DNA from: Verrucomicrobiota bacterium
Lineage (GTDB): Bacteria; Verrucomicrobiota; Kiritimatiellia; CAJWTS01
Length of the DNA: 43,245 nucleotides
NCBI GenBank assembly: GCA_027623315.1
Contig: JAQBYD010000033.1
Location: 1 to 43,245, forward strand
Reading direction: 5' to 3'
Part shown: piece after piece, positions 16,116 to 24,926 of the stretch
Layout of the letters: each line of letters opens with the position of its first letter
Numbering within the stretch: the first letter of the stretch is position 1
Program-made: the position numbers and the translations under genes
Notes under the pieces: model-generated
The model's database searches: none
The model's input: the letters and a program-made list of their open reading frames with translations, nothing else
What the model was told of the DNA's origin: nothing

Positions 16116-16894
16116 CGCCTCGGCACCTCGATGATGTCGCCGGGGTCAATCACCGGGTCGCGATCCTTACCGGCCTCGATCTTGGGCAGGCTATGCGTGG
16201 TGGTCGCGCCGCTCTCTTTGCGAATCTTGATTTTTTTATCATTGGCCCATTGGGTGGGTCCGCTTGCCGTCGCGATTGCCTTGGTTAACGTGAGTCCGGG
16301 ACGGAGCGAATACGGCGACGGGCGATTCACTTCGCCCTTGATGAAGAAGGTGCGCGCGGATGGAATAATCGTCACCACCAGTTCCTTCTGGAAGATCTTC
16401 TTTTCAGCCACGTAGATCTGCCAGACCCTTTCTTCGGCGTCTGGCGGCGTCAGTCCGTCAAGTCTCACGGATCCCACGTAAGGCAAGGTGATGTTTCCGC
16501 GCGCATCAATGACCTCCTCGAGCGTGACCAACTCGAGCGCGTGAAGAGAGATTGATAGCGCATCGCCTTTGGAGAGGGTTCTCGCCACAGGTGCGATCTC
16601 GGCATCCGCCGCGACGACAGTGGCGGTCGCATCCTTCTTGCGCACGTCTTTCGGTCTCGTCGAGTTCGGCGGCCGCTCTGCATTCCCGGCCGGCGCCCGG
16701 GGCGTGAGGCGGCCGGCATCCAGCATCTCGAGGGGCGTCACCGGCGACCCGCCTGGCAAACGCAATCCGTCCAGGTTGGGCTGGTACTCTGCCGTGGCAC
16801 GATCCCAACTCGTCGTACTCGTGCAGCCAGCCAGTCGCATGCCAAGACACGCCACCGTCACGGTCCGCAGGATGATGCTCTGGCGGCACTTCAT
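16106..16894 (-). CDS. Wza/BexD-like polysaccharide export lipoprotein
   Basis: The protein has 262 residues. The signal peptide ends in a lipobox (LAGC, Cys24), so it is an outer-membrane lipoprotein. Residues about 100-190 form the Poly_export domain (LSKGDALSISLHALELVTLE, ITLPYVGSVRLDGLTPPDAE, a VVTI strand). An SLBB domain follows (TFFIKGEVNRPSPYSLRPGL) with the closing VIDPGDIIEVPRRWY. It is shorter than E. coli Wza (about 380), with a single SLBB domain. It probably forms the outer-membrane channel for exopolysaccharide made under control of the Wzz/kinase encoded just upstream; the two genes overlap by one base. Confidence 0.9.
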   Translation of the reverse strand: MKCRQSIILRTVTVACLGMRLAGCTSTTSWDRATAEYQPNLDGLRLPGGSPVTPLEMLDAGRLTPRAPAGNAERPPNSTRPKDVRKKDATATVVAADAEIAPVARTLSKGDALSISLHALELVTLEEVIDARGNITLPYVGSVRLDGLTPPDAEERVWQIYVAEKKIFQKELVVTIIPSARTFFIKGEVNRPSPYSLRPGLTLTKAIATASGPTQWANDKKIKIRKESGATTTHSLPKIEAGKDRDPVIDPGDIIEVPRRWY

Positions 16895-19032
16895 TAGTAC
16901 GTGGCCTCCTCTTCCGCGCGTGCTTCTTCTGCGCGGTCCTCCTCGGCACGTTGATAGGTCGAGTAGTAGGTGTGATAGTAGTAGTAGTAATATGAATCGC
17001 GGGACACATTGATGTTGTTCAGCACCACACCGGCGAGATTCCCGCCGACGTGGTCGATCAGCGTCCGCGCGCGCGCCGAAACCGAGCGTGGATACTTGCG
17101 GTACTGAATCACCAGCAGGGCCGCAGCCGCTTCGCTAGCCAGTACCGAGGCATCGCTAACGCCCAGGATGGGCGGAGAATCAAGGAATACGAAATCATAG
17201 GTCTTGCGGACGTCGTCTATCACTTTGCGCATCCGGGAGGCATCCAGCACGCCGTGCGCTGCCGATGGAAGCCGCCCGCTCGGCATTAGAAACAGGTTCG
17301 GTACCGATGTCGGCATCACGGCGTCCTCGCAATCCATCTCACCGAGCAGCACGTTGGCCAGGCCGAGTCGATTGGAGAGATTAAACATCTTGTGTTGTCG
17401 AGGGCGGCGCAGGTCCGCATCGATGATCAAGGTCTTCTGCCCGAGCTGGGCATTAACGAAAGCAAGGTTTGCCGTCGTGAGGGACTTGCCCTCTCCGACG
17501 CTGCCGCTCGTCACGCACAGCGTATTCGCGCCATCCGACAATCCCTTCGAAAAGCTCAAGTTCGTACGAATCACGCGGTACGCCTCGGCATGTGGACTCG
17601 AGGGCCCCTCCTCGATCAGGGGAAGCACCTTCTGCGGAATGATTCCCAGCACCGACGCCCCAATGTGGCGTTCAATGTCCTCGACGGTGCGGATCGAGGT
17701 ATCGATATACTCCATGAAGAATGCCACCCCGACCCCGCTCGCGAGTCCCACGACGATGCTGATCAGAAGATTCAGCAAGAGGTTCGGACGATCCGGCTTC
17801 TGCATATCGGGCACCTCGGCGATGTCAACGACTTCAACTATCGTGTGCGGTATGGCCTGCTCGATATCGACTTGCTTGATCCGCACTTCCAAGATGTGGG
17901 CAATGCGCTCTTGCCGGTCGAGCTCCTGTGTAGCCTCCTTAAGCTTGCGGTAGCCCTCGTCTTCGTCCAGCATTCTGTCCGCGCGAAGTTCCACGAGCTT
18001 CTTCTCGAGCGCGGCGACTTCACTCGCGGATCGAACGGCATCCAACTCCACGGCGCGGCGCAGCCCATCCAGCTTATCCTGAATCTTGGCGTTGAGGGTT
18101 GTCAGCTTCTCCTTGAGGCTGATGACTCGAGGATGGTTTTCCGCCAGCGCCTTCTGCATCTCGGCGAGGGTTAGATCGTCGGCGTCGCGCTGCTCGGTCA
18201 AGCCACGCAATGTGCCGCCCTGCGACGTGAATTCCTGGGAGTTCAGCAACTCCCGGTCGCTCATCGCTTTCACGCGCTCAGAGAATACCCTACGGCTCTC
18301 GGACTGCGCGACGACCACGGCGTAGTGCTGCGAGATTGCCTGCAGGATGATTTTCTGGTCGGCGTCGAGCGTCCCGGTTGAGAAGTCTGCGTCTCCAACG
18401 ATGTTATACGTCTTGCGGATGTCGGCCACGCGCTGCTCAAGCGCCTTGACGTGGGCGGCCTGGCGTTTGTATTCGTCATCGAGCGCCTTTAGGGCACCCC
18501 GAATCTGCTTGCGGTTCACCTCGTCACGTTGGCGCTCATAGACACGTGCGATCGTGTTTGCAATGGTCGCCGCCAGTTGCCCCGGATTATCCTCGGGCAT
18601 GCTCATGTAGACTTGGATCTCGACGAGATTCGTGTCCCGGAAGAGCTGCACACTTGCATTTCGCGCAAGATAATCCCGTGCCCTCTGAAAACTCCCCGGT
18701 CGCCCGGCCATCTGGAACTGTTCCTCGAGATTGAGTTCCTGCACGACAGCGCTCAAGACGCGCCGCGACATGATAACCTCGAACTCCGTCTTCAGAAATG
18801 CGAGATAGGTGAATTGCGAGCCGACGGACTCCCCGCCGAAGGGCTGGATGTCAGGCCCACGGCGCTCGATCTTGATCCTGGTTGAAGCCTTGTAGACCTT
18901 CGGGATCGCGAATATCGTGATCAGAGCACCGGCGATGACGACCATCAGGACGATCGCGATGACCAGTTCCTTTCGCGAGCGGAGAACGCGCCAGTAATCT
19001 AGAAAATGTGAATCGTCGCCTGTCTCGTGCAT
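16894..19032 (-). CDS. Wzz-type chain-length determinant fused to BY-type tyrosine kinase
   Basis: A 712-residue protein of the Wzc type. Residues about 10-45 hold the Wzz start and first membrane helix (ELVIAIVLMVVIAGALITIF). A long periplasmic coiled coil runs to about residue 420, and the second helix is NLLLNLLISIVVGLASGVGV. The cytoplasmic kinase has Walker A SGSVGEGKSLTTA (about 505-517), Walker A' LIIDADLRRP and Walker B FVFLDSPP. The C-terminus is a tyrosine cluster (SYYYYYYHTYYSTYQ) followed by Glu/Arg/Ala repeats, and ends with Tyr. In this family the cluster is autophosphorylated and controls oligomer state and polymer length. It is followed with a one-base overlap by the Wza-like gene. 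No glycosyltransferase or polymerase genes lie in the window. Confidence 0.95.
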   Translation of the reverse strand: MHETGDDSHFLDYWRVLRSRKELVIAIVLMVVIAGALITIFAIPKVYKASTRIKIERRGPDIQPFGGESVGSQFTYLAFLKTEFEVIMSRRVLSAVVQELNLEEQFQMAGRPGSFQRARDYLARNASVQLFRDTNLVEIQVYMSMPEDNPGQLAATIANTIARVYERQRDEVNRKQIRGALKALDDEYKRQAAHVKALEQRVADIRKTYNIVGDADFSTGTLDADQKIILQAISQHYAVVVAQSESRRVFSERVKAMSDRELLNSQEFTSQGGTLRGLTEQRDADDLTLAEMQKALAENHPRVISLKEKLTTLNAKIQDKLDGLRRAVELDAVRSASEVAALEKKLVELRADRMLDEDEGYRKLKEATQELDRQERIAHILEVRIKQVDIEQAIPHTIVEVVDIAEVPDMQKPDRPNLLLNLLISIVVGLASGVGVAFFMEYIDTSIRTVEDIERHIGASVLGIIPQKVLPLIEEGPSSPHAEAYRVIRTNLSFSKGLSDGANTLCVTSGSVGEGKSLTTANLAFVNAQLGQKTLIIDADLRRPRQHKMFNLSNRLGLANVLLGEMDCEDAVMPTSVPNLFLMPSGRLPSAAHGVLDASRMRKVIDDVRKTYDFVFLDSPPILGVSDASVLASEAAAALLVIQYRKYPRSVSARARTLIDHVGGNLAGVVLNNINVSRDSYYYYYYHTYYSTYQRAEEDRAEEARAEEEATY

Positions 19033-19055
19033 AGCTGGACCAAAACTTTCGGGCC

Positions 19056-19088
19056 AATTAAAGTAAATGAGGCCTCGTGAGCCTCATT
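19056..19088 (-). terminator. Hairpin terminator after the outer-membrane barrel gene
   Basis: AATGAGGC (19066-19073) and GCCTCATT (19081-19088) form a perfect 8-bp stem with a 7-base loop. Read on the minus strand the stem is followed by TACTTTAATT. It lies 77 bp beyond the stop of the barrel gene and 34 bp before the Wzz/kinase start, so it may end or attenuate transcription between the two. Confidence 0.6.
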
Positions 19089-19164
19089 CGCGACAACCCC
19101 GTGTCTACCGCTTGGTGTTGTCTCCGCCCAGGGAAACGGCGGCCATTCTAAGGTCGATACCGTC

Positions 19165-20379
19165 TTAGAGCTTCATCTGCCAGGTCACGGTCCCCGTCGT
19201 TCGGTCGTAGTCGCGGTTGGTGCCGACATCGACGTCGGAAGAAAGGTCCTGGTGAGAGGCTTCAGCTTTAATCTTCTGACGGTTATCGAGTTGATACTCG
19301 ACCCCGCCATGAACGGCAACGAGATCCTCATCGCCGCCACGCACGACGCCGGCTAATCCCGAGGGCACCTCGTCATATTCGCTCACTCGGTACTGCACTC
19401 CGCCGAGTAGCTTTATTTTCTTACTCACGACGTGCTCCAGCGAGGCGGTCAGATGCGTGTGCTCCTGGGAGGCAAAGGGAGCCACGTCCGAATCCCGCAG
19501 CTCCAGTCCCGCACCAAGACGTAGACGCGTCTTGGCACGCGAGTCACTCGAGAGCGTCGCACTCACGAAAGGCGATGATTCGCTGCCCAGCGTCGTGTCG
19601 TCATGATCAATTTCGGTAATACCCACGCGGGCTCCGGCGTGCATGCCATTACCCAAAACGCGGTGAACACCAATCACGCCCTGCACGCGATCGAAATCAC
19701 GGATGGCGCTGGTACTGTCAAATTCATACGCGCCGACTTCGACTTCAGCCAGGACCGCCGTATCGTCACGGACCTGTCGCCAGACCGTCAGACTCGCGCT
19801 GGCGGCCTCTTCGTCGAGATTCGCGGCGGCTCCCGCGGAATCATATTCCTTGAGACGATGATCAACGCGCAGATCCACGTAGACGCTCTTGGTCAGCAGG
19901 TAGGAGGCCAGCCCCTGGATGCGGTTAAGGAAATACGCTCCATCCTGACGCAAGGTTCCGCCCCCCGAGACGATCGCGGGGTCTTCGGTCACATTGTAAA
20001 AGTCGCGCAGCTCGATACGGAAGCGCTCACTGAACTCATGATCCAGATTGGCCCCTATATCATGATATAGCTCGTTGTCATCCTCGCCTAGTGAGGGATC
20101 CGAGCGATAGCGATACGTTGGCGAGTAGTAAAACTCAAGGAGCGTTCCGGGCCTCTCGATACGGCCGTCTGCGCGCGGAGATACCTTAATGTCCGTATTG
20201 CTCTCTTCGGCCGTGGCCGTTGAATCGCGGTTATCCGTGGTAGAAGCAGAGACTTTGAGCGAAAAGCCAAAGGGATTAGACCTCGTCTTCCCGTCGGTTT
20301 TTTTCTCCTGGGCACTGCTGAATGTAGGCACGCCTCCGAGAATCACGAGCGCGCAGGTCCAGACAATCCAATTTCGCAT
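19165..20379 (-). CDS. Outer-membrane beta-barrel protein of the polysaccharide locus
   Basis: The protein has 404 residues from the ATG at 20379, which is preceded by AGGAG at good spacing. A further in-frame ATG at 20412 with its own AGGAG is possible. The signal peptide is WIVWTCALVILGGVPTFSSA followed by Gln. The mature chain is rich in alternating hydrophobic/polar strands, with Tyr, Arg and Asp-rich turns (FYYSPTYRYRSDPSL, FRIELRDFYNV, YVDLRVDHRLKEYD). It ends in VTWQMKL, with the terminal strand pattern of a barrel. It resembles the outer-membrane barrel proteins often found next to Wzz/Wza genes in exosortase- or Vps-type loci. Its job is probably polymer passage or outer-membrane anchoring; not proven. 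Confidence 0.8.
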   Translation of the reverse strand: MRNWIVWTCALVILGGVPTFSSAQEKKTDGKTRSNPFGFSLKVSASTTDNRDSTATAEESNTDIKVSPRADGRIERPGTLLEFYYSPTYRYRSDPSLGEDDNELYHDIGANLDHEFSERFRIELRDFYNVTEDPAIVSGGGTLRQDGAYFLNRIQGLASYLLTKSVYVDLRVDHRLKEYDSAGAAANLDEEAASASLTVWRQVRDDTAVLAEVEVGAYEFDSTSAIRDFDRVQGVIGVHRVLGNGMHAGARVGITEIDHDDTTLGSESSPFVSATLSSDSRAKTRLRLGAGLELRDSDVAPFASQEHTHLTASLEHVVSKKIKLLGGVQYRVSEYDEVPSGLAGVVRGGDEDLVAVHGGVEYQLDNRQKIKAEASHQDLSSDVDVGTNRDYDRTTGTVTWQMKL

Positions 20380-20422
20380 AACAATATTCTCCTGGTCGGT
20401 CACACGATTCATGGGCATCTCC

Positions 20423-20452
20423 TTGACACGGAGCGCCCTCCTGATGCAATAT
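20423..20452 (+). promoter_or_regulatory. Candidate sigma70 promoter for rnhC
   Basis: TTGACA at 20423-20428 is a perfect -35 box. CAATAT at 20447-20452 is a weak -10 with an 18-bp spacer, 48 bp upstream of the rnhC ATG. On the other strand TTGACG (20485-20490) and TAAACA (20462-20467) with a 17-bp spacer could serve the divergent barrel gene. Confidence 0.4.
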
Positions 20453-20499
20453 GAGGCCCTTTGTTTAGGGAAAACCAGCGAGGCCGTCAACAAGGAAAT

Positions 20500-21531
20500 A
20501 TGCCACCGCGCTCATCGTTTACCTACACCCTCACTCCGGAGCAGCAGGAGGCGCTCCTGCAGCTGCTAAACAGCGGAAACTTTCGCCCGGCCACGGTTCT
20601 ACATGCTATCGCCGCGGCAGACGGCGAAGACTGCAGAATCGTCGTATATAAAAGCAGTAAATGCGTAATCCAAGGCAAAGGTGCTGAGGATTTTGTCATG
20701 TTCACGCTCGAACCACTTGTGCTCAAGCAGGCGGGAGTCGGGTACGAGGACGTACTCAATCCAGAGCAATCTGAGCCGCACGTCGGTGTCGACGAAAGCG
20801 GCAAGGGAGACTTCTTCGGGCCCCTCGTTGTGGCCTCGGCATATGTCGACGAGACACTCATATCAAAGATGCGCGATCTGGGCGTCAAGGACAGCAAGAA
20901 CATCACGAGCGACAAGAAGGCCATCGATATGGCACGTGAGCTCCGAACGCTTCTTGGCGGCCGTTTCGCCATGGTCACGATTGGCCCGGAAGCCTACAAC
21001 CGACTTTACCTCAAGATGCGCAACGTCAACACGATGCTAGCCTGGGCGCACGCGCGCGCAATTGAGAATATTCTGGAGAAGGTTCCGGACTGCAAGAAGG
21101 CCATCTCGGATCAGTTCGGGGCCAAGCGCATGATCGAGCAGGCGCTCATGAAACGCGGCAAAGCGATCGAACTGCTGCAGCGACCGAAGGCCGAGTCGGA
21201 CATGGCCGTCGCCGCTGCATCCGTCCTCGCCCGCGCAGCCTTTGTGCAAACACTTCAACAGTACGAGAAGACATACGGGCAACGCATCCCCAAGGGCGCC
21301 TCGGCGGCAGTGCGCGACGCTGCGGTCGAACTGGTGAAGCGCGCTGAGCCAGAGATTCTATTACGAACCACGAAATGCCATTTCAAAACCGCGGACGTCG
21401 TCCTGGGCGAGCTGGGACTGGATCGAAAAGTCCTCGGGCCGCAAGGCTCGGTGACGTCTCGTCCGGCCGGTAGTTTCCGACGCGGAAAGAAATCGAAGAA
21501 GCCCAATGCAGAGCCAACCTCAGACCGGTAA
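20500..21531 (+). CDS. rnhC: Ribonuclease HIII
   Basis: The protein has 343 residues from the ATG at 20500, chosen because AAGGAA (20492-20497) lies just upstream; a TTG at 20461 is less likely. The N-terminal 85 residues form the TBP-like substrate-binding domain that distinguishes RNase HIII from HII (FTYTLTPEQQEALLQLL; VYKSSKCVIQGKG). The catalytic part begins GVDESGKGDFFGPLVV (Asp98, Glu99) and continues GVKDSKN, AISDQFGAKRM and AESDMAVAAASVLAR, which carry the remaining acidic residues. It removes RNA from RNA-DNA hybrids in the cytoplasm. A Lys/Arg-rich tail follows the domain. The last 26 bp overlap the SNF2 gene, so the two are translationally linked. Confidence 0.95.
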   Translation: MPPRSSFTYTLTPEQQEALLQLLNSGNFRPATVLHAIAAADGEDCRIVVYKSSKCVIQGKGAEDFVMFTLEPLVLKQAGVGYEDVLNPEQSEPHVGVDESGKGDFFGPLVVASAYVDETLISKMRDLGVKDSKNITSDKKAIDMARELRTLLGGRFAMVTIGPEAYNRLYLKMRNVNTMLAWAHARAIENILEKVPDCKKAISDQFGAKRMIEQALMKRGKAIELLQRPKAESDMAVAAASVLARAAFVQTLQQYEKTYGQRIPKGASAAVRDAAVELVKRAEPEILLRTTKCHFKTADVVLGELGLDRKVLGPQGSVTSRPAGSFRRGKKSKKPNAEPTSDR

Positions 21532-24500
21532 GCCGCGAGACGCCGAAGGGGCCAGGCCGCCTATCACCCGGAAAGTTCTGCTCGACTGGGCCGGGCCCCT
21601 CGTATTTCGCGATGCCGAGACGCTGTTCGAGAAAGGACTCGTCGAGGATGCGACGTACGATCATCCGATCATCGAGGGATGCATTCGCTGGGCCAACCGG
21701 TCGCTGAAAGCAAAACTCGAGATTCTCGATAACGGCACCGTCGAGAATCTCTGTCCCTGCCGCGACAGCGTAGAGCGGGGCATCATCTGCACGCACGTCA
21801 TCGCGCTCGGCCTCTCCCTGGTCGACCGTCAGACCGACCCCATGCGCGAAAAGAAATACCGGGAGGAGCGCCGCCGCGCAGAACGTTTCGAGCAGTTCGA
21901 GACGTCGGACTACATCCAGCGCGCAGGGGCCGGACATGAAGACGCGATCCCCGCGACACTTAAACTCACTCTCGAGCAGGATTGGCAGGGCACCTCGCAA
22001 GACGGAGGCGCGACGGTTCATTGCAGCGCACAATTCTATTCCTATGAGCTTGGCCTGGAAGACATGCCGCGTGACCAGGTCTTCAAGCTCTCCAAGGCCG
22101 ATGATGCCATGCTGCACGTGCTTGAGGATATCTCCGAGGGACCCGCGCGCAACAACGTCCGCGTTTCGTCCGCCGACTTTATCAATCTCCTGCAGTTGAT
22201 GCCCGGCCGAGAGATCCACCACATCGACGGCGAGTCGATCGAGATACACGACATGGACGTCCCGTCGGTCCTGCGGATGGACCTGGACCGTGAGAACGGC
22301 GAACTGATCCTCGTGCACCACACCGAGCTTCCCTTTCAGAATGCCGGCGAGTTTCCGCTCTACATCGTGGACGGCAAGAAAGGCTGGGTCTATGGGGCGG
22401 GTCACTTCTGGCCCCTGGAATCACTGCTCCCGGCTCCGCTGCACGCCATCTACGCCAACCCGGTCGTGATCCCGCGCGATGGCGTCTTCCGGTTCCTGAG
22501 CGACGAACTGCCCAGGCTTCAGGAGCACATCACGATCCAGACCGACATTACGCCGGATCTCTTCACGATCGCCCCGGCCACGCCCTCTTTTCGCCTCGTG
22601 GTCAAAGGAAGCCCCGCATCCATCGCGCCGGAACTCTACGCGGAATACGAGGGCCATGCGCTCGTCGCCGGCAAAGACGATGCATCCGGTGCGTTTTCCA
22701 TCCCGGACCCGAACGACCTGATGCGCTACACCGTGCGAAACCCGCGCGCCGAGCGCGTCGCCTTCGAAGTGCTTGCCGGCGCCGGGCTTCACGGAACTCA
22801 CGGGCTGGACCTTGCCCCCATCGTCGGCTGCCGCGAGGTGCTCAACTTTCTCGGTGGTCGTCTTCCAGGCCTGCGTCGCCTGGGCTGGAAGGTCGATCTT
22901 CACGGTAAGGTGGAGCCGCTGATGGACTCTACGGACTTCGTGACACCGGTGGTGCACGTGCGGACCTCCAGCGGTGCCAACTGGTTCGAGGTGGATTTCG
23001 ACTTCGACTCGGGGAGCGACTGCAGCCTCTCCGAAGCCGATATCCAGCAGGCCATGCTGAAGGGCGACTCCTACGTCGAGAGAAGCGGACGCACGATCCT
23101 CTTCGACTCGGACGCGATGGAGGAGTTACGCGACGTCTTCGCCGACCTGTCCGGCGGTGACGGCGGTGACGCCCGCATGCGCATCGATAACCTCCACGCT
23201 GCTTTCATCAAATCCTCGCTCGATGCGCTGGACGGAGTGGACGTCGAGGCCGAACCCGAATGGCGAGATCGTGCGCGCCATTTGAATCGCGATATCCACC
23301 CCGACCCCGTCACGTTGGAGCCCAAGCTGCGGGACACGCTGCGCCCCTACCAGGCCGAGGGCGTGGACTGGCTTCGCTTCCTTGAACACAACCGCTTCGG
23401 TGGGATCCTCGCCGACGAAATGGGCCTCGGCAAAACCATTCAAACCCTCGCATGGCTCTCCCTTGAACGGCTCGACCACAAGGTGCAGAAGGCGCCCGCT
23501 CTCGTCGTCTGCCCGACCAGCCTGGTGTATAACTGGCTCGAGGAAGCCGAGCGGTTCGTGCCCCACCTGGACGTCCTGATCATGTCCGGTGCCGAGCGCA
23601 ACGATCGCTGGGAGGACGTACCCAACGCAGACCTGGTGGTCACCTCGTACGCCCTGATGCGACGCGACGTGGACCACTATCTCGAAACCGAATTCAGCGC
23701 GGTCATCCTGGATGAAGCGCAGCACATCAAGAACCGTTCAACCCAGAACGCGGTCGCGGCCAAGCAGCTGCGCGCTCAACACCGCTTCGTCCTGACCGGT
23801 ACCCCCATCGAGAACAGCGTGGCGGACCTGTGGTCGATCATGGACTTCCTGATGCCGGGTTACCTCGGGCGCTACGACATGTTCCGCGGTAACTACGAAC
23901 TTCCGATCGGCCGCGGCGAAGGACCCGGCGAAACGGCGCAGGTTAAACTTCGCCGCAAGCTGAACCCCTTCCTGATGCGACGGCTGAAATCCGACGTCGC
24001 CAAGGACCTTCCACCCAAGATCGAGCGCGTTATCTCCTGTCCGCTCACGAGCGACCAGAAGCTCGTCTACAAGAAATATGTCGAGTCGTCACGGCGTAAG
24101 ATCACCGACATGGTGGCCAGCAAGGGGTTCGATAAGTCACGCATGGAGATCCTTAAACTCCTGCTGCGTCTGCGCCAGATCTGCTGCCACCTCGAGCTGC
24201 TCAAGCTCACCGAACTGGATAAGAGCAAACAGCCGTCGGCAAAGCTGGATATCTTCTTCGAACTCCTCAACGAGGCGATGGATGGCGGCCACCGCATCCT
24301 GGTCTTTAGTCAGTTCACGTCCATGCTCGCGATCTTGCGGCGCGAGATCGAAGCGCAAGGTCACCGCTATTGCTACCTCGACGGATCAACGAAGAACCGG
24401 ATTGAGGTCGTGCGCGAGTTCAATACGGACCGTGATATTCCCCTTTTCCTGATCAGCCTCAAGGCGGGCGGCACCGGGCTTAACCTGACCGGTGCCGACA

Positions 24501-24745
24501 TGGTGATTCATTTCGATCCATGGTGGAATCCGGCCGTCGAGGACCAGGCCACCGACCGCGCGCACCGCATCGGCCAGCAGAAGACCGTCTACAGCATCAA
24601 GCTGATCACCAAGGACACGGTCGAGGAGAAGGTCCTCGCGATGCAGAAGGCCAAGCGAAGCGTCATCGATGCCACCATCGAATCGGACGGAGATGCCGGC
24701 AGCGCCCTGTCCTGGGAGGATGTGCAGGATATCCTGACGCTTTAG
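21506..24745 (+). CDS. SWIM zinc-finger SNF2-family helicase
   Basis: A 1079-residue protein. A SWIM zinc finger lies at residues 83-97 (CPCRDSVERGIICTH, CxCx9CxH). The middle 500 residues form the bacterial SNF2-associated region. The SNF2 ATPase domain starts near residue 610, with LADEMGLGKTIQTLAWL (Walker A, Lys about 642), VILDEAQHIKN (DEAQ box, about 735) and LTGTPIENSVADLWS. The C-terminal helicase lobe has LDGSTKNR, LKAGGTGLNLTGAD and DQATDRAHRIGQQ (motif VI). This is the standard Swi2/Snf2 DNA translocase; it probably remodels protein-DNA complexes or stalled transcription. It is encoded directly after RNase HIII with overlapping frames, suggesting a joint role at R-loops, which is inference. 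Confidence 0.95.
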   Translation: MQSQPQTGKPRDAEGARPPITRKVLLDWAGPLVFRDAETLFEKGLVEDATYDHPIIEGCIRWANRSLKAKLEILDNGTVENLCPCRDSVERGIICTHVIALGLSLVDRQTDPMREKKYREERRRAERFEQFETSDYIQRAGAGHEDAIPATLKLTLEQDWQGTSQDGGATVHCSAQFYSYELGLEDMPRDQVFKLSKADDAMLHVLEDISEGPARNNVRVSSADFINLLQLMPGREIHHIDGESIEIHDMDVPSVLRMDLDRENGELILVHHTELPFQNAGEFPLYIVDGKKGWVYGAGHFWPLESLLPAPLHAIYANPVVIPRDGVFRFLSDELPRLQEHITIQTDITPDLFTIAPATPSFRLVVKGSPASIAPELYAEYEGHALVAGKDDASGAFSIPDPNDLMRYTVRNPRAERVAFEVLAGAGLHGTHGLDLAPIVGCREVLNFLGGRLPGLRRLGWKVDLHGKVEPLMDSTDFVTPVVHVRTSSGANWFEVDFDFDSGSDCSLSEADIQQAMLKGDSYVERSGRTILFDSDAMEELRDVFADLSGGDGGDARMRIDNLHAAFIKSSLDALDGVDVEAEPEWRDRARHLNRDIHPDPVTLEPKLRDTLRPYQAEGVDWLRFLEHNRFGGILADEMGLGKTIQTLAWLSLERLDHKVQKAPALVVCPTSLVYNWLEEAERFVPHLDVLIMSGAERNDRWEDVPNADLVVTSYALMRRDVDHYLETEFSAVILDEAQHIKNRSTQNAVAAKQLRAQHRFVLTGTPIENSVADLWSIMDFLMPGYLGRYDMFRGNYELPIGRGEGPGETAQVKLRRKLNPFLMRRLKSDVAKDLPPKIERVISCPLTSDQKLVYKKYVESSRRKITDMVASKGFDKSRMEILKLLLRLRQICCHLELLKLTELDKSKQPSAKLDIFFELLNEAMDGGHRILVFSQFTSMLAILRREIEAQGHRYCYLDGSTKNRIEVVREFNTDRDIPLFLISLKAGGTGLNLTGADMVIHFDPWWNPAVEDQATDRAHRIGQQKTVYSIKLITKDTVEEKVLAMQKAKRSVIDATIESDGDAGSALSWEDVQDILTL

Positions 24746-24754
24746 CCGGGCCTG

Positions 24755-24926
24755 CGAGTGGCGAGTGGTAAGCAGTAAGTAGCAATTGGTAAGTGGTAGG
24801 CAGTAAGTGGCAAGTGGTAAGCGGCAGTTGATCGTGGCTGTAGCGTCTCGTGCCGGATGGCAACTTGCTTCACTCCCCACTAATCACTTCTCACTCCCCA
24901 CTTCTCACTCCCCACCTCTTCCACTC
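24755..24926. repeat. Degenerate G-rich repeats in two opposite arms
   Basis: 24755-24829 holds about nine degenerate copies of a short unit like GTAAGTGG or GCAAGTGGTAAG. 24868-24926 holds the reverse-complement type (CACTCCCCACTTCT and variants). The centre (about 24830-24867) is unrelated. The arms can pair imperfectly, giving a large hairpin just after the SNF2 stop. No conserved spacer is present, so it is not a CRISPR array. The nature is unknown; it may be slippage-generated or a terminator-like element. Confidence 0.7.

Noticed and set aside
24755..24926. CRISPR array
   Set aside because: Units are short, degenerate and without regular unique spacers, and no cas gene is in the window.
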